The translations under genes and the position numbers were made by a program. A stretch of 64,000 nt of DNA from contig CAZLHI010000014.1 in assembly GCA_964559435.1 (NCBI GenBank), positions 1-64,000 on the forward strand, in the 5' to 3' direction. This DNA comes from Hebobacterum sp964559435 (GTDB lineage: Bacteria; Armatimonadota; Hebobacteria; Hebobacterales; Hebobacteraceae). The stretch's first letter is position 1, and each line of letters starts with the position of its first letter. The notes under the pieces are model-generated. The model saw only the letters and a program-made list of their open reading frames with translations. It had not been told where the DNA came from and searched no databases. Shown piece after piece: positions 50,996 to 60,008 of this stretch.

Positions 50996-51760
50996 CTACG
51001 CCTCCAGCACCCCGACCTCTCTCAGCAGCGCCTTGACGGCATTATACGCTGGGCTGTCGTCTCCCACCGCCACCAGCGGCTTCCCTCTCAAATCCAAGTC
51101 CCTCAACTCGTCGTCTTCCGGGATGGTTATCGGCTCCGGGAGGCCCCGCTCCCGCGCTGCGCGGCTGAGTTCCTGGGGTAGTTGATCCTGAACGCGCGTG
51201 AACGCAAACGCCGTCCGTCCCACCTTCGTGTCCAGCTCCTTCACCAAGTCGAGCACTCGCTTCACGGTGTCGAGGCTCCTCACGCTTGGGTCAGAGAGCA
51301 GAATCAACACGTCAACATCGCCCGCTGTCCTTCTGCTCAGGTGCTCGAGACCGGCCTCGCAGTCAAGCACGACGTAGCGGTACTGCTTCCCGAGTTGGTC
51401 CACACACGCCCGCAGAATAGAGTTGGCGAAGCAGTAGCACCCCGGCCCCTCCGGCCGCCCCATCGCCAGCAAGTCGAATCCCTTCTCCTCTACAAGGGCC
51501 TCCTGAATGCGTAGGCGCAGGAACTCAGCCTTGGCCATCCCGCCGGGAAGCGATGCCGTGCGGTCGAGGCCCTCCTCCCGCACGTCCCCCACCGTGTCCG
51601 TCGCCTTGACTCCGAGGGCCGCGTCGAGGTTCAGGTTTGGGTCAGCGTCCACCGCAAGGACGGAACCTTTGCTGGCCTCAACCAGGGCTCGTACGATAAG
51701 CGCCGCCACAGTTGTCTTGCCGACGCCGCCCTTGCCCGTCACGGCGATGACCTCAGCCAT
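50996..51760 (-). CDS. CooC-type P-loop ATPase (metallocenter insertion), copy 1
   Basis: A 254-residue MinD/SIMIBI-class ATPase of the CooC type. The deviant Walker A is GKGGVGKTT (9-17), the ADP-sensing loop VDADPNLNLD follows, and a C-x-C pair (C108, C110 in GCYCF) matches the zinc/nickel-binding dimer motif of CooC. CooC proteins load nickel into carbon monoxide dehydrogenase, but no CODH gene is in view. ATG 51760 overlaps the stop of the second CooC gene by 8 nt. Confidence 0.88.
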   Translation of the reverse strand: MAEVIAVTGKGGVGKTTVAALIVRALVEASKGSVLAVDADPNLNLDAALGVKATDTVGDVREEGLDRTASLPGGMAKAEFLRLRIQEALVEEKGFDLLAMGRPEGPGCYCFANSILRACVDQLGKQYRYVVLDCEAGLEHLSRRTAGDVDVLILLSDPSVRSLDTVKRVLDLVKELDTKVGRTAFAFTRVQDQLPQELSRAARERGLPEPITIPEDDELRDLDLRGKPLVAVGDDSPAYNAVKALLREVGVLEA

Positions 51761-52535
51761 GTGCGCCCTCCTCGTTCGGCAGCAAGTCCAACAGCTGGCC
51801 GCGGAGGCGCTCAACGGCCGCCGCATAGGCACCCGACTCCGGCACCGCCTCTGAGCCGGCAACCGCGTCGTCGAGTGGCAGAGCTGCCAGGACCGGGAGC
51901 CCGTCGAGGTAGGGGAGAATCTCGGCCGCCGCGTCATCAGATGCGGCCTTGTTGAGCACAATGCCGGGCAGTCGCAGCCCGAGTCCCTTCGCCAGCCGCG
52001 CGATGCGCGCCGCTGTTCGCGCGCTTGCCGCCGTCGGCTCCGCCACTATGAGCAAAGCCCCCACATGCATGGCCGTCCCGCGCCCCAGGTGCTCCAGACC
52101 CGCCTCCATGTCCATCACCAGCGAGTACTCCTGAAGGCTGACAAGGTGCCGGACCAGCGCCTTGAGCACGGCGCTCTCCGGGCACACACATCCCGCTCCC
52201 GGCTCATCGACCGTTCCCATCACGAGCAGGGCCACGCCCTGGTGTTCTACCTTGAAACGGTCGAGCAAGTCTTTGACCTCGGGGTTGAGTGCGAAGAATC
52301 CTCCGCCGTTCGGTGTCCCCGCCCGCTCGGCCAGGAGGTCCGTCATCTCCGACAGGGGCGTGACACGGGCCAGCAGTTTCTCTGGCATCCCGAGTGCTCT
52401 TCCGAGACAGTTGTTCGGGTCCGCGTCCACAGCCAGGACGCGCTCGCCGGACCTCACGAGGGCGTGGATAAGGGCAGCGCTCAGTGTTGTCTTCCCGACC
52501 CCGCCTTTTCCCGCAACCGCGATCTTTATGCGCAT
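51753..52535 (-). CDS. CooC-type P-loop ATPase (metallocenter insertion), copy 2
   Basis: A 260-residue paralogue of the adjacent gene. Walker A is GKGGVGKTT (9-17), followed by AVDADPNNCLGRALG; the metal-binding C-x-C is C116/C118 (GCVCPES). MEAGLEHLGRG is also shared with copy 1 (CEAGLEHLSRR). Two consecutive CooC genes occur in some anaerobes with several nickel CODH or acetyl-CoA synthase subunits. ATG 52535 is chosen because the conserved protein starts there; the frame is open to 52577. Confidence 0.88.
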   Translation of the reverse strand: MRIKIAVAGKGGVGKTTLSAALIHALVRSGERVLAVDADPNNCLGRALGMPEKLLARVTPLSEMTDLLAERAGTPNGGGFFALNPEVKDLLDRFKVEHQGVALLVMGTVDEPGAGCVCPESAVLKALVRHLVSLQEYSLVMDMEAGLEHLGRGTAMHVGALLIVAEPTAASARTAARIARLAKGLGLRLPGIVLNKAASDDAAAEILPYLDGLPVLAALPLDDAVAGSEAVPESGAYAAAVERLRGQLLDLLPNEEGAHG

Positions 52536-52770
52536 TCTGTTCTCTCGCGTGGCGGCCACGGGACGCAATTTGGGCATAGAAGGCCGCTTATGTCGCGTTT
52601 ATCTGACAAACGCCGGGCTGGGAAACCGGCTGTCCTCGGCGATAGACACACGTCGTTTGCCTATTTGCCCGTTTGGGTATAGAGTATCTGACGGCGCCGC
52701 CCAGGACCGGACCGGAAGAGAACGCAGAAAGCGGAAGAGCTGAGCTTGCACGAAGGGCGGTACCGTCCTA

Positions 52771-54147
52771 TCACCGGAGGGACAGGCCGTCACCCCCCCT
52801 CGCCCCGGCTTGTCCCTCCAACCTTTTGGGCTTTTGGGGCGGGGACAGGTAACGCCCGCACCCCAGATTCCCTGTCGGATCATAGGCCTCCTTCAGCCTC
52901 CACATCAGGTCGAGGTTCGGGATGTTGCCCCAGACAGTGAAACTGCGTTTCATTTCGAGCGGGCCGGCCTCCAGCACGGCCGCTCCTCCCCTCTGCCGGG
53001 CGAACTCCCGAAGCCTGATCAACTCTGCCCTGACAACATCCGGCTCCCTATCGCCCGGCGGGCCGAGGTGGACGACACCATCCCCGCCCCGTGCTACAGC
53101 CCACCACCCCTGGAGGTGAGCAGCGAGATCGACTGCCTCGGCTGCCGCGGACACGGGCAGGCTTGCGCGGGCTACTACCGCTAGCTTGTCCCTGGGATGG
53201 GGAGCATCGCGCAGAGCCTGCCACACTGCTTCAGCATCCGCGTGATCGAGCCGGGCGCACGCGCCTGCCGACAGCGAGCGGATCTCACCTTCTTGCCGCC
53301 TGATCGAGGCCAGATCGCCCATGAGGCCGACGAACACCACCCGCGTCTCGGCTGTTGGCGTGAGCGGCAGCGACAGCTTCATCCGCCGCACGGCCTCCTC
53401 GTTCGCGATGTCGAGAGATGCGACCTCCAACCGCGACGTCAGGAGCTTCAGCGTCACATCTTTCACATCGCGTGCGGGAACGCTCATGATGAGCAGCGCT
53501 CTGGCATCTGGCATCGGAGTAAGTCGCACCGTCACCTCGCAGATTGCGCCGAGCGTGCCGAAGGAACCCACAAAGAGCTTCGTCAGCTCATAGCCGGCGA
53601 CGTTCTTGACCGTCTTGCCGCCGGTCTTGATGAGGGTACCTTCGGCCAGCGCGACCCGCAAGCCGATGACGAGGTCGCGCGGGGAGCCGTATCGCATTCT
53701 GATCGGCCCGGCCAGGTTCGTGGCCGCCGTCCCCCCCAGAGTTGCCCTGTCGCCGCCTGGGGGGTCGAGAGGGAGCATCTGTCCCCGCTCCCCCACGACA
53801 CGCTGCACCTGCCCAAGCGTGATACCCGCCTGCGCCGTAATCGTCAGATTCTCTGCGTCGTATTCAACTACGTCGGAGAGCCCCTTTGTCGAGACCACCA
53901 GGCCGACGGGGCCGGGCGGCGCGCCGAGATGCATGTGCCTGCCCCCGCCTCTCACGAGCACGGAGAGGCCGCCATCGGCTGCTCTCCGCAGCAGTCCCGC
54001 GACCTGAACGGGCGACTCAGGGAGCGCGACGGCCACAGGCTGCTGGCCGTCCACACGGTATGTGACAACTGCGTCAGTCGCGCTGAGCAAGTTCCCGGGG
54101 CCGACGATCTCTTCGAGGCCGTGCAAGGTGTCGCCGAGCACGGTCAT
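52771..54147 (-). CDS. glcE: Glycolate oxidase FAD-binding subunit GlcE-like
   Basis: A 458-residue protein with an FAD_binding_4 (PCMH/BBE) domain. Motifs include VLVRGGGRHMHLGAPPGPVGLVVSTKGLSDVVEYDAENLTITAQAGITLGQVQ, with the R-G-G-G cofactor loop, and the later GYELTKLFVGSFGTLGAICEVTVRLTP. It pairs with the GlcD-like gene upstream, whose stop it overlaps (ATGA). With GlcD it would oxidise glycolate or D-lactate and pass electrons on; the iron-sulfur subunit GlcF is not in the window. The C-terminus and the hairpin at 52776 overlap. Confidence 0.88.
   Translation of the reverse strand: MTVLGDTLHGLEEIVGPGNLLSATDAVVTYRVDGQQPVAVALPESPVQVAGLLRRAADGGLSVLVRGGGRHMHLGAPPGPVGLVVSTKGLSDVVEYDAENLTITAQAGITLGQVQRVVGERGQMLPLDPPGGDRATLGGTAATNLAGPIRMRYGSPRDLVIGLRVALAEGTLIKTGGKTVKNVAGYELTKLFVGSFGTLGAICEVTVRLTPMPDARALLIMSVPARDVKDVTLKLLTSRLEVASLDIANEEAVRRMKLSLPLTPTAETRVVFVGLMGDLASIRRQEGEIRSLSAGACARLDHADAEAVWQALRDAPHPRDKLAVVARASLPVSAAAEAVDLAAHLQGWWAVARGGDGVVHLGPPGDREPDVVRAELIRLREFARQRGGAAVLEAGPLEMKRSFTVWGNIPNLDLMWRLKEAYDPTGNLGCGRYLSPPQKPKRLEGQAGARGGDGLSLR
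52776..52819 (-). terminator. Long hairpin at the end of glcE
   Basis: GGAGGGACA (52776-52784) pairs with TGTCCCTCC (52811-52819), and the stem extends five more base pairs with one G-U. It covers the last codons of glcE. It has no T-tract, so it may mainly stabilise or end the transcript. Confidence 0.35.
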
Positions 54148-55538
54148 GATGTTTTCCGGCCCGTCGGCTCGGGCAGCACCTTCCTTGGATTGGCGAGGCC
54201 GCCGGGGTCGAGGACCAGCTTCAACTTCCGCAGGGCTTCGATATCCTCCGGCGAGTAGAGAAGACTCATGAACTGCACCTTCTCCGCGCCGACGCCGTGC
54301 TCTCCCGTTATCGTGCCACCGGCTTCGGCGCACACCCGGAAGATCTCCGCCGTCGCCTGCTCCGCGCGCCTGAAATCGTCTTCATCGTCGCGCTCGAACA
54401 GTATGTTCGAGTGCAGGTTGCCGTCACCGGCATGGAAGACCTTCGCAATCCGCACTCCGTGACGGCGCTCGATCTCGTTGATCTTCCGGAGCACCTCCGG
54501 GATCTTGGTCCGCGGGACGGTGGCGTCGTTGACCAGCATGGCCGGCGAAAGCCGGGCGGTCGCGCCGAAGGCAGAACGGCGTGCCGACCAGAGCTTCTCT
54601 CGCTCCTCGGGCGTGCGTCCAACGGCGACCTCCCGCGCCTTAAGCTCTCGACAGATCTCCTCGCACCGGGCCGCCTGGCGGTCCAGCGATTCGCGCAGGC
54701 CGTCGAGTTCGATCAGCAGCACCGCCTCGACGTCCAGCGGGAGCCCCGACGGGAACGATGCCTCTACCGCTTCGATCGTCTGACGGTCCATGATCTCCAG
54801 GGCCGCCGGCATCATGCCTTCTGCTATGATCCTCGACACCGCCTGGCCTGCCGCCTCCAGCGTTTCGAAGATTGCGAGGACTATCTGGATGTCGTCCGGC
54901 AGCGGACTGAGTCTCAGCACCATCTCAGTCACAATGCCCAGAGTCCCTTCGGACCCGATGAGAACGCCCACGAGGTCGTACCCCGGTGGGTCGAGCACCT
55001 TGCCGCCGAACCGCCGCACCTCACCGGACGGCAGCACGACGGTCAGCCCGGTGACGTGGTTGACGGTCACTCCGTATCTCAAGCAGTGCGGCCCCCCGGC
55101 GTTCTCCGCCACGTTGCCCCCGACCGTGGACACCTTCTGGCTTGCCGGGTCGGGACAGAACTGAAGTCCGTGGGGTGCGAGGATGTTCTGCAGGTCGAGG
55201 TTCACGACGCCGGGCTGCGCGACGGCCCGGAGGTTCTCGACGTCGATCTCGAGCACTCGGTTCATGCGCGACAGGACGATGACGACGCCGCCCTTGAGTG
55301 GCACCGACCCGCCGGACAAGTTCGTGCCGGCTCCTCGCGGCACGAAGGGGATCCGGCGTTCGGCGCAGAGCTTGACGATGCGAGCCACCTCTTCGGTGGA
55401 CTCGGGGAAGACGACTGCGTCCGGCCGGCCCTCTGCCGTCGATGAGTCGTAACTATAGAGCAGCAAATCGGCCGGCTTCGTGAGCACGTTTTGCCGGCCG
55501 ACGATCTTCTCCAGCGCACGGATGACCTTCTTGTCCAC
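54144..55538 (-). CDS. glcD: Glycolate oxidase subunit GlcD-like
   Basis: A 464-residue FAD-linked oxidase. The PCMH FAD-binding motif is FVPRGAGTNLSGGSVPLKGGVVIVLSRMNR, and FCPDPASQKVSTVGGNVAENAGGPHCLRYG is diagnostic of GlcD and D-lactate dehydrogenases. The C-terminal cap has the metal-binding AKVFHAGDGNLHSNILFERDDEDD and GEHGVGAEKV. It oxidises glycolate or D-lactate. GTG 55538 has GGGAG 7 nt upstream. The glcE start overlaps its stop (ATGA), so the two subunits are made together. Confidence 0.93.
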   Translation of the reverse strand: MDKKVIRALEKIVGRQNVLTKPADLLLYSYDSSTAEGRPDAVVFPESTEEVARIVKLCAERRIPFVPRGAGTNLSGGSVPLKGGVVIVLSRMNRVLEIDVENLRAVAQPGVVNLDLQNILAPHGLQFCPDPASQKVSTVGGNVAENAGGPHCLRYGVTVNHVTGLTVVLPSGEVRRFGGKVLDPPGYDLVGVLIGSEGTLGIVTEMVLRLSPLPDDIQIVLAIFETLEAAGQAVSRIIAEGMMPAALEIMDRQTIEAVEASFPSGLPLDVEAVLLIELDGLRESLDRQAARCEEICRELKAREVAVGRTPEEREKLWSARRSAFGATARLSPAMLVNDATVPRTKIPEVLRKINEIERRHGVRIAKVFHAGDGNLHSNILFERDDEDDFRRAEQATAEIFRVCAEAGGTITGEHGVGAEKVQFMSLLYSPEDIEALRKLKLVLDPGGLANPRKVLPEPTGRKTS

Positions 55539-55612
55539 TGCGACACTCCCAGCCGATTCTATCACCCCTCCAGACAGATTCGGAGGGCGTCGGTCTGCGT
55601 CCTGCCCTGAGC

Positions 55613-56494
55613 TTAGCTCTTCCTCAGAACATAGGCCACATGCGACCACTCATCGGCATCATCTATGGGCAGCCCATCGCCGGGGTCTGACTTACCTTCT
55701 GCCCGGTGCACCTCGGTCACTGACGCCACCTCGAAACCGATGCTTTCCCAGAGCCGCTCCAGGTTCTCCCACGACGAGTTCTCGCACCCGAGTGACTCCA
55801 AGTAGGGGGCCGTCTTCGAGTTGGCGTCGTACACGCGGCACGTAGCATAGATTTTGCCGCCCGGCTTCAGCGCGCGGTAGGCCTCGCGGTAAGCGCCGCC
55901 GCAGCGAGGCGGGCGGCTTCCCGTCGGATCATCCTGGCAGCACTGAAATCCGAGCTGGGAGGTGAAGGCGTCCACCGACTCGTCGCGCAAGGGCATGCGA
56001 TGGCCGTCGAAGGCGGCGAAGCCGAGCTTGGCCGCCCTGGGCTCATCTGCCCAGGCAGCCTTCAGTCCGCGGAGCATGTCCACTGCCACGTCGCTTGCGA
56101 GGAAGTGAGATCGCTGGGTGAGCAAGGGCAGAAGTGCTCCCATGAAAGAGCCGCCCGGGCCCGTCGCCACGTCAACGATGAGCCCCTCGGCCGAAGCGGC
56201 AGAATCGATGAAGCCCGAGAAGAGTTCCGAGTGGTCGTACTCCTGCTGCGGGCTGCGGATGTTGCGCTTGTACAGCTCTTGAGTCAGCATACCCTCGGGC
56301 CAGGAATCGCTGACCTTCGCCATGTGCTCACGGTCCCCGAGGACCGGTATCCCGTCGACCACCTCGAAGCCGCGGCCACAACCGCTGCATTCGAGCGCGC
56401 CCCGCAAGATCGCAGTGTGGGCCTCTCCTTCCGCGACGTTGAGAGACTCGCGACAGAACGGGCAGCATAAGACGTCGAGGAGTGAGACGTCCAC
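55613..56494 (-). CDS. Class I SAM-dependent methyltransferase with N-terminal zinc finger
   Basis: A 293-residue protein. Residues 8-42 form a Trm112-like zinc finger (C11-x2-C14 and C36-x2-C39 in CCPFC and CSGCG). A Rossmann-type methyltransferase follows, with motif I VDVATGPGGSF near 108-118, and a post-motif LKPGGKIYATC. The substrate is unknown. GTG 56494 is preceded by GGAGGGGGGAA. Its C-terminus lies 75 nt from the glcD start. Confidence 0.8.
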   Translation of the reverse strand: MDVSLLDVLCCPFCRESLNVAEGEAHTAILRGALECSGCGRGFEVVDGIPVLGDREHMAKVSDSWPEGMLTQELYKRNIRSPQQEYDHSELFSGFIDSAASAEGLIVDVATGPGGSFMGALLPLLTQRSHFLASDVAVDMLRGLKAAWADEPRAAKLGFAAFDGHRMPLRDESVDAFTSQLGFQCCQDDPTGSRPPRCGGAYREAYRALKPGGKIYATCRVYDANSKTAPYLESLGCENSSWENLERLWESIGFEVASVTEVHRAEGKSDPGDGLPIDDADEWSHVAYVLRKS

Positions 56495-56549
56495 TTCCCC
56501 CCTCCCGGGCCGATGATGAACTCAGCGACGACTGGATATGAGTGTGCGC

Positions 56550-56681
56550 CTACGCCCAGTCGCCCTCCCCGAGATTCGCTATCACTCCCTCGGCCTCCTC
56601 TGGGGTCAGCTCCTGCTGGTAGAGGGCCTTGAAGATCACACGGATAGGCCGATCCAGATCGTGATCGGTCTCCTTGGGCAT
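56550..56681 (-). CDS. Candidate small protein
   Basis: A 43-residue reading frame with ATG 56681, MPKETDHDLDRPIRVIFKALYQQ and a second helix ELTPEEAEGVIANLGEGDWA. Composition is globular and coding-like, with an amphipathic two-helix pattern. The leader is weak (GGA 9 nt upstream). It lies in the otherwise gene-free 400-nt interval 56495-56895, where nothing else was seen. No family recognised. Confidence 0.4.
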   Translation of the reverse strand: MPKETDHDLDRPIRVIFKALYQQELTPEEAEGVIANLGEGDWA

Positions 56682-56895
56682 GCCAGTGTCCGTCGAGGCG
56701 GCTCGACACTTAGGAGATGCATCTCACCGCCCGAATGGTTCCATCGCCTCTGGGGGATGACCTCGTTCCGAGCCATCTCTTGCTCGATCCTCGCGTCATC
56801 GGGCCTTGACCGCGCAGTATCGCCGCGGGACAATGCTTGGGCCGAAGCTCGCCTGTTGGCATCCGCTGCCGCCGGCGTGCGGAAGGGATCTCTCA

Positions 56896-57843
56896 ATGCT
56901 CAAGCCGCGGAAGGTCTGCATCATCGGCGCCGGCAACGTCGGCTCCACGTTCGCTTACACGCTCATGCAGTCCGGCCTCGCGCGCGAGATTGTCCTCATT
57001 GACATCGATAGAGAGCGCGCCGAGGGCGAGGCGATGGACTTGAACCACGGACTCTTCTTCGCTCCGCCGGTGGACATCCGGGCAGGCGACTACAACGAGT
57101 GCTCGGACGCGGCGCTCATCGTCATAACCGCTGGCGCCAAGCAGGAGCCGGGCGAGTCCCGGCTCGACCTCGTCCAGCGAAATGCGGCCATCTGCAAGCA
57201 GGTCACGGCTGAGATCACATCTCGCACCGGCGAGGCGGTCGTCATCATGGTGACAAACCCGGTGGACGTCCTCACATATGTCGCCCAGGAACTCTCGGGC
57301 TGGTCGCATGGCCGCATCCTTGGCTCCGGCACAGTCCTTGATTCGGCGCGATTCCGCTACTTGCTGAGCGACCATTGTCGGGTCGATCCCCGCAATGTTC
57401 ACGCCTACATCATCGGCGAGCACGGCGACTCCGAGGTCGGTGTGTGGAGCATGACCCACATCGCGGGCGTCCGCATGGCCGATTACTGCCGCCACATCTG
57501 CCGGCGAACCTGCACCGGTGAGGATCGCGCGAAGATCCTCGACCAGGTCCGCGACTCCGCCTACCACGTCATCGAATCCAAGGGCGCTACCTACTACGGG
57601 GTGAGCATGGCTCTCGAGCGTATCACATCCGCCATCCTGCGCGACGAGAACAGCGTGCTCACCGTCTCGCTCCGTGCCGACGGGCAATACGGCCTCGAGG
57701 GCGTGTGTCTCAGCCTCCCTGCCATCGTCAACGGGAATGGAGTTCATCGGGTCATCGACGCGTCGCTGCCACAAGAGGAGCGGGAGGCGCTGCACCGATC
57801 CGCTGACGTGCTGAAGAAGACCATCGCCGGGGTCAGAATCTGA
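56896..57843 (+). CDS. ldh: L-lactate dehydrogenase
   Basis: A 315-residue NAD-dependent 2-hydroxyacid dehydrogenase of the LDH/MDH family. The NAD motif is GAGNVGS (11-17). The substrate-specificity residue is Gln (Q83 in GAKQEPGESR), which marks lactate rather than malate dehydrogenase; R89, D149, R152 and H176 (GEHGDSE) complete the catalytic site. It interconverts pyruvate and L-lactate. ATG 56896 follows GGAAGGGA by 7 nt. Confidence 0.92.
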   Translation: MLKPRKVCIIGAGNVGSTFAYTLMQSGLAREIVLIDIDRERAEGEAMDLNHGLFFAPPVDIRAGDYNECSDAALIVITAGAKQEPGESRLDLVQRNAAICKQVTAEITSRTGEAVVIMVTNPVDVLTYVAQELSGWSHGRILGSGTVLDSARFRYLLSDHCRVDPRNVHAYIIGEHGDSEVGVWSMTHIAGVRMADYCRHICRRTCTGEDRAKILDQVRDSAYHVIESKGATYYGVSMALERITSAILRDENSVLTVSLRADGQYGLEGVCLSLPAIVNGNGVHRVIDASLPQEEREALHRSADVLKKTIAGVRI

Positions 57844-57984
57844 GCGGGCGCTGCCTGCGCGTTGGCGCGCTCAGGCGAGTAGGGGAGGAGCGCGAGTCCC
57901 CTCAGCGAACCCATGTGGTGCTTGGCAGGCGGAAGCCGCGGCCGCTTCCCTCAGAGAGAATCGCTTGTAGAGGCAGGGCAGGAG

Positions 57985-58036
57985 TCCCTAGGCCCTTAGG
58001 ATCCGGGATGTCCCTAGGCCCTCAGGGGCCGGGATG
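57985..58036. repeat. Tandem pair of 26-bp repeats
   Basis: Two adjacent 26-bp copies, 57985-58010 and 58011-58036, start TCCCTAGGCCCT and end CCGGGATG and differ at three positions. The second copy holds a GGCCCTCAGGGGCC-type inverted repeat. Confidence 0.75.
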
Positions 58037-58086
58037 GCGGCCGCCTCTGGCGGCCTAGCCAGCGGCCGCCTCTGGCGGCCTAGCCA
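58037..58086. repeat. Tandem pair of perfect 25-bp repeats with internal hairpin
   Basis: Two identical 25-bp copies, 58037-58061 and 58062-58086, each holds a palindrome GGCCGCC-TCT-GGCGGCC that can fold into a 7-bp stem with a 3-nt loop. Confidence 0.8.
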
Positions 58087-58118
58087 CTTGGCTCCTGCCC
58101 CACGTACAAGAGAGCACA

Positions 58119-59678
58119 ATGGCCGAGACGACTCGCCCCGACTTGGTCCTCATGCACCCGCCCGCGGTGTTCGACTTCCGCGAGCGGCCTCTCAACCACT
58201 GGCTTCTCAGCAAGGCCGTGGACACGAACCCGGTCTTCGAGTACTACCCGGTGGGCTTCATCTCGACGCTCGACTACCTCGAAGAACGCGGCCGCCACGT
58301 GCGCCTGGCCAACCTTGCCGTGAAGATGCAGAGCCGCCGCTTCGACCCTCGCCGCTTCGTCCGAGACTACGAGCCATTGCTGTTCGGTATCGATCTGCAC
58401 TGGGTCCACCATGCCGATGGCGCGCTGAATCTCGCCCGCCTCTGCAAGGAGGAGCATCCAGAGACCCCCGTGGCGCTCGGCGGCATCTCATCGACCTACT
58501 TCTGGAAGGAGCTCATCCAGAATCCCGACATCGACTTCATCCTTCGCGGCGAGACGACCGAGGAGCCACTGGCCCAACTGCTCGACTGTCTCGAGCAGCA
58601 GATAGAGCCGGCCGCGGTCCCGAACCTGATCTGGCAGCGCGGCGGCCAGGTCGTCGAGAATCCCTTCACCCACCGTCCCGCCACCCTCACCACCCGCATC
58701 AACTACGAGCGGCTGTACGCCCACTGGCGTCGCACCCGCGACCTCAAGGGAAGCCTTCTCACCGGCCAGCACTGGTATCTCTACTGTTTCAACCTTCTGC
58801 TCTTCTGCAAGGGCTGTGTGGAGAATTGCGCCATCTGCGGCGGCTCCAACTGGGCCTTGGGGCTGGAGGAGACTCCGCTCTGGGATGTGGACGTGCTGGC
58901 CGACATGTGCGTGACTGCTCGGACGCGGACGAGGTCCCCCATTCGGCTGCCGGGCGACATACGTCAGGGCAACTGGCGCGGCTTTCTCGGCGCGCTGAAG
59001 CAGCGGAAGTTCAGCGGCGCCATGCACTTCGACATCTTCCGCCCAACGGACCGGGAGTTCTGCGAAGCGCTTGCAGATGCCGTGCCTGAGCCCGAGGGCG
59101 GCATCGGACCCGTCACGCACGACGAGAAGCTGCGGGAGCTGTACGGCCTGCCGTACGACAACGAATCACTGGAGCGCAGCATCGAGGATCTAATAGACGT
59201 CGGCGGAAGAGCCGATCTGTTCTTCTACATCGGCCTGCCGGGGCAGACGGAAGAGAGTGCCAAGGAGACCACGGACTACTGCCTCCAGCTTCTCGAGCGC
59301 TACGCGACCCGCGGCCGGCGGAGCAAGTTCGACGCATATGTGTGCTGCCTGGCGCCCTTCATCGACCCGGGCAGCCTCGCCTTCACCTACCCAGAGAAGT
59401 ACGGCTACCGCCTGCGGGCCCGGACGGTGTCCGAGCACCGAGCGTTGATGCGGCAGCCGGAGTGGTGGGATGCGCTGAACTACGAGTCGAACGCAATGAG
59501 CCGCTTCGACCTCGCCCAGGCCACCATCGAGGCCGAAGCCCGAGTCACGCAGGCCCGCGCCGACCTCGGCCTGGCCTCCCGCCGTCACGCGAAGCGTGAC
59601 CTGAAACGACTGGAGGAAGAAGCCGCAAGGCTGGAGGATTCCTTACTCGCGGGCGGCGGCTCTGCTGAATCTGGCTAA
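58119..59678 (+). CDS. B12-binding domain radical SAM protein
   Basis: A 519-residue protein. The N-terminal part (about 45-170) resembles a cobalamin-binding Rossmann domain (YPVGFISTLDYLEERGRHVRLANL, VALGGISSTYF). The radical SAM domain has CVENCAIC for the C-x3-C-x2-C cluster, preceded by another Cys (FCKGC). This looks like the radical SAM family first noted in archaea and bacteria as TIGR04190; its reaction is unknown. A Glu/Arg-rich C-terminal helix ends it. ATG 58119 has no strong leader and lies 8 nt after TACAAG, which could be a -10 box. Confidence 0.8.
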   Translation: MAETTRPDLVLMHPPAVFDFRERPLNHWLLSKAVDTNPVFEYYPVGFISTLDYLEERGRHVRLANLAVKMQSRRFDPRRFVRDYEPLLFGIDLHWVHHADGALNLARLCKEEHPETPVALGGISSTYFWKELIQNPDIDFILRGETTEEPLAQLLDCLEQQIEPAAVPNLIWQRGGQVVENPFTHRPATLTTRINYERLYAHWRRTRDLKGSLLTGQHWYLYCFNLLLFCKGCVENCAICGGSNWALGLEETPLWDVDVLADMCVTARTRTRSPIRLPGDIRQGNWRGFLGALKQRKFSGAMHFDIFRPTDREFCEALADAVPEPEGGIGPVTHDEKLRELYGLPYDNESLERSIEDLIDVGGRADLFFYIGLPGQTEESAKETTDYCLQLLERYATRGRRSKFDAYVCCLAPFIDPGSLAFTYPEKYGYRLRARTVSEHRALMRQPEWWDALNYESNAMSRFDLAQATIEAEARVTQARADLGLASRRHAKRDLKRLEEEAARLEDSLLAGGGSAESG

Positions 59679-59747
59679 AGCGATCCTGCCATTCCGCGAT
59701 GGCGGGCAGATCGGCCTCTTGAGCCGTAAGGAGTTCGCAGTAACCCC

Positions 59748-59776
59748 TTTACTCGGGGCCGTGTTCCCACTAGAAT
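59748..59776 (+). promoter_or_regulatory. Promoter of the thiamin-regulated thi4 gene
   Basis: TTTACT (59748-59753) and TAGAAT (59771-59776) are separated by 17 nt; the start near 59783 lies just before the riboswitch. Confidence 0.55.
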
Positions 59777-59789
59777 AATCGATGACGTA

Positions 59790-59887
59790 CCGCTAGGGGT
59801 GCCAGATACGTCTGGCTGAGAGAGGCAGCACCACGCTGCTTCAACCCTTGGAACCTGATCCGGGTAGTACCGGCGTAGGGAACGCGG
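59790..59887 (+). promoter_or_regulatory. TPP (THI-box) riboswitch
   Basis: The conserved THI elements occur in order: GGGGTGCC, GGCTGAGAG, then ACCCTTGGAACCTGATC and the closing GTAGGGAAC. P1 is closed by CCGC (59790-59793) with GCGG (59884-59887). Thiamin pyrophosphate binding would repress the thi4 gene 122 nt downstream. A stem GTCCGCG/CGCGGAC at 59967-59993 abuts the Shine-Dalgarno GAGGAGGT and may be part of the expression platform that controls translation. Confidence 0.97.
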
Positions 59888-60008
59888 CCTCAGCTTTCTC
59901 CCGCCGAGCACCGCAGCGGACTTGCGGCTGCGGCTCCGTTCCAAGCACCCCTTGCATACACTGACCGTCCGCGGGCGCGGCCCGCGCGCGGACGAGAGGA
60001 GGTGCCTC

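Larger units (their letters stand above)
57976..58100. repeat. Long inverted repeat enclosing two tandem-repeat pairs
   Basis: GGGCAGGAG (57976-57984) is matched by CTCCTGCCC (58092-58100) 107 nt later. Between them lie two back-to-back tandem duplications, listed separately. The whole block sits between ldh and a radical SAM gene and contains no gene. Confidence 0.6.
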
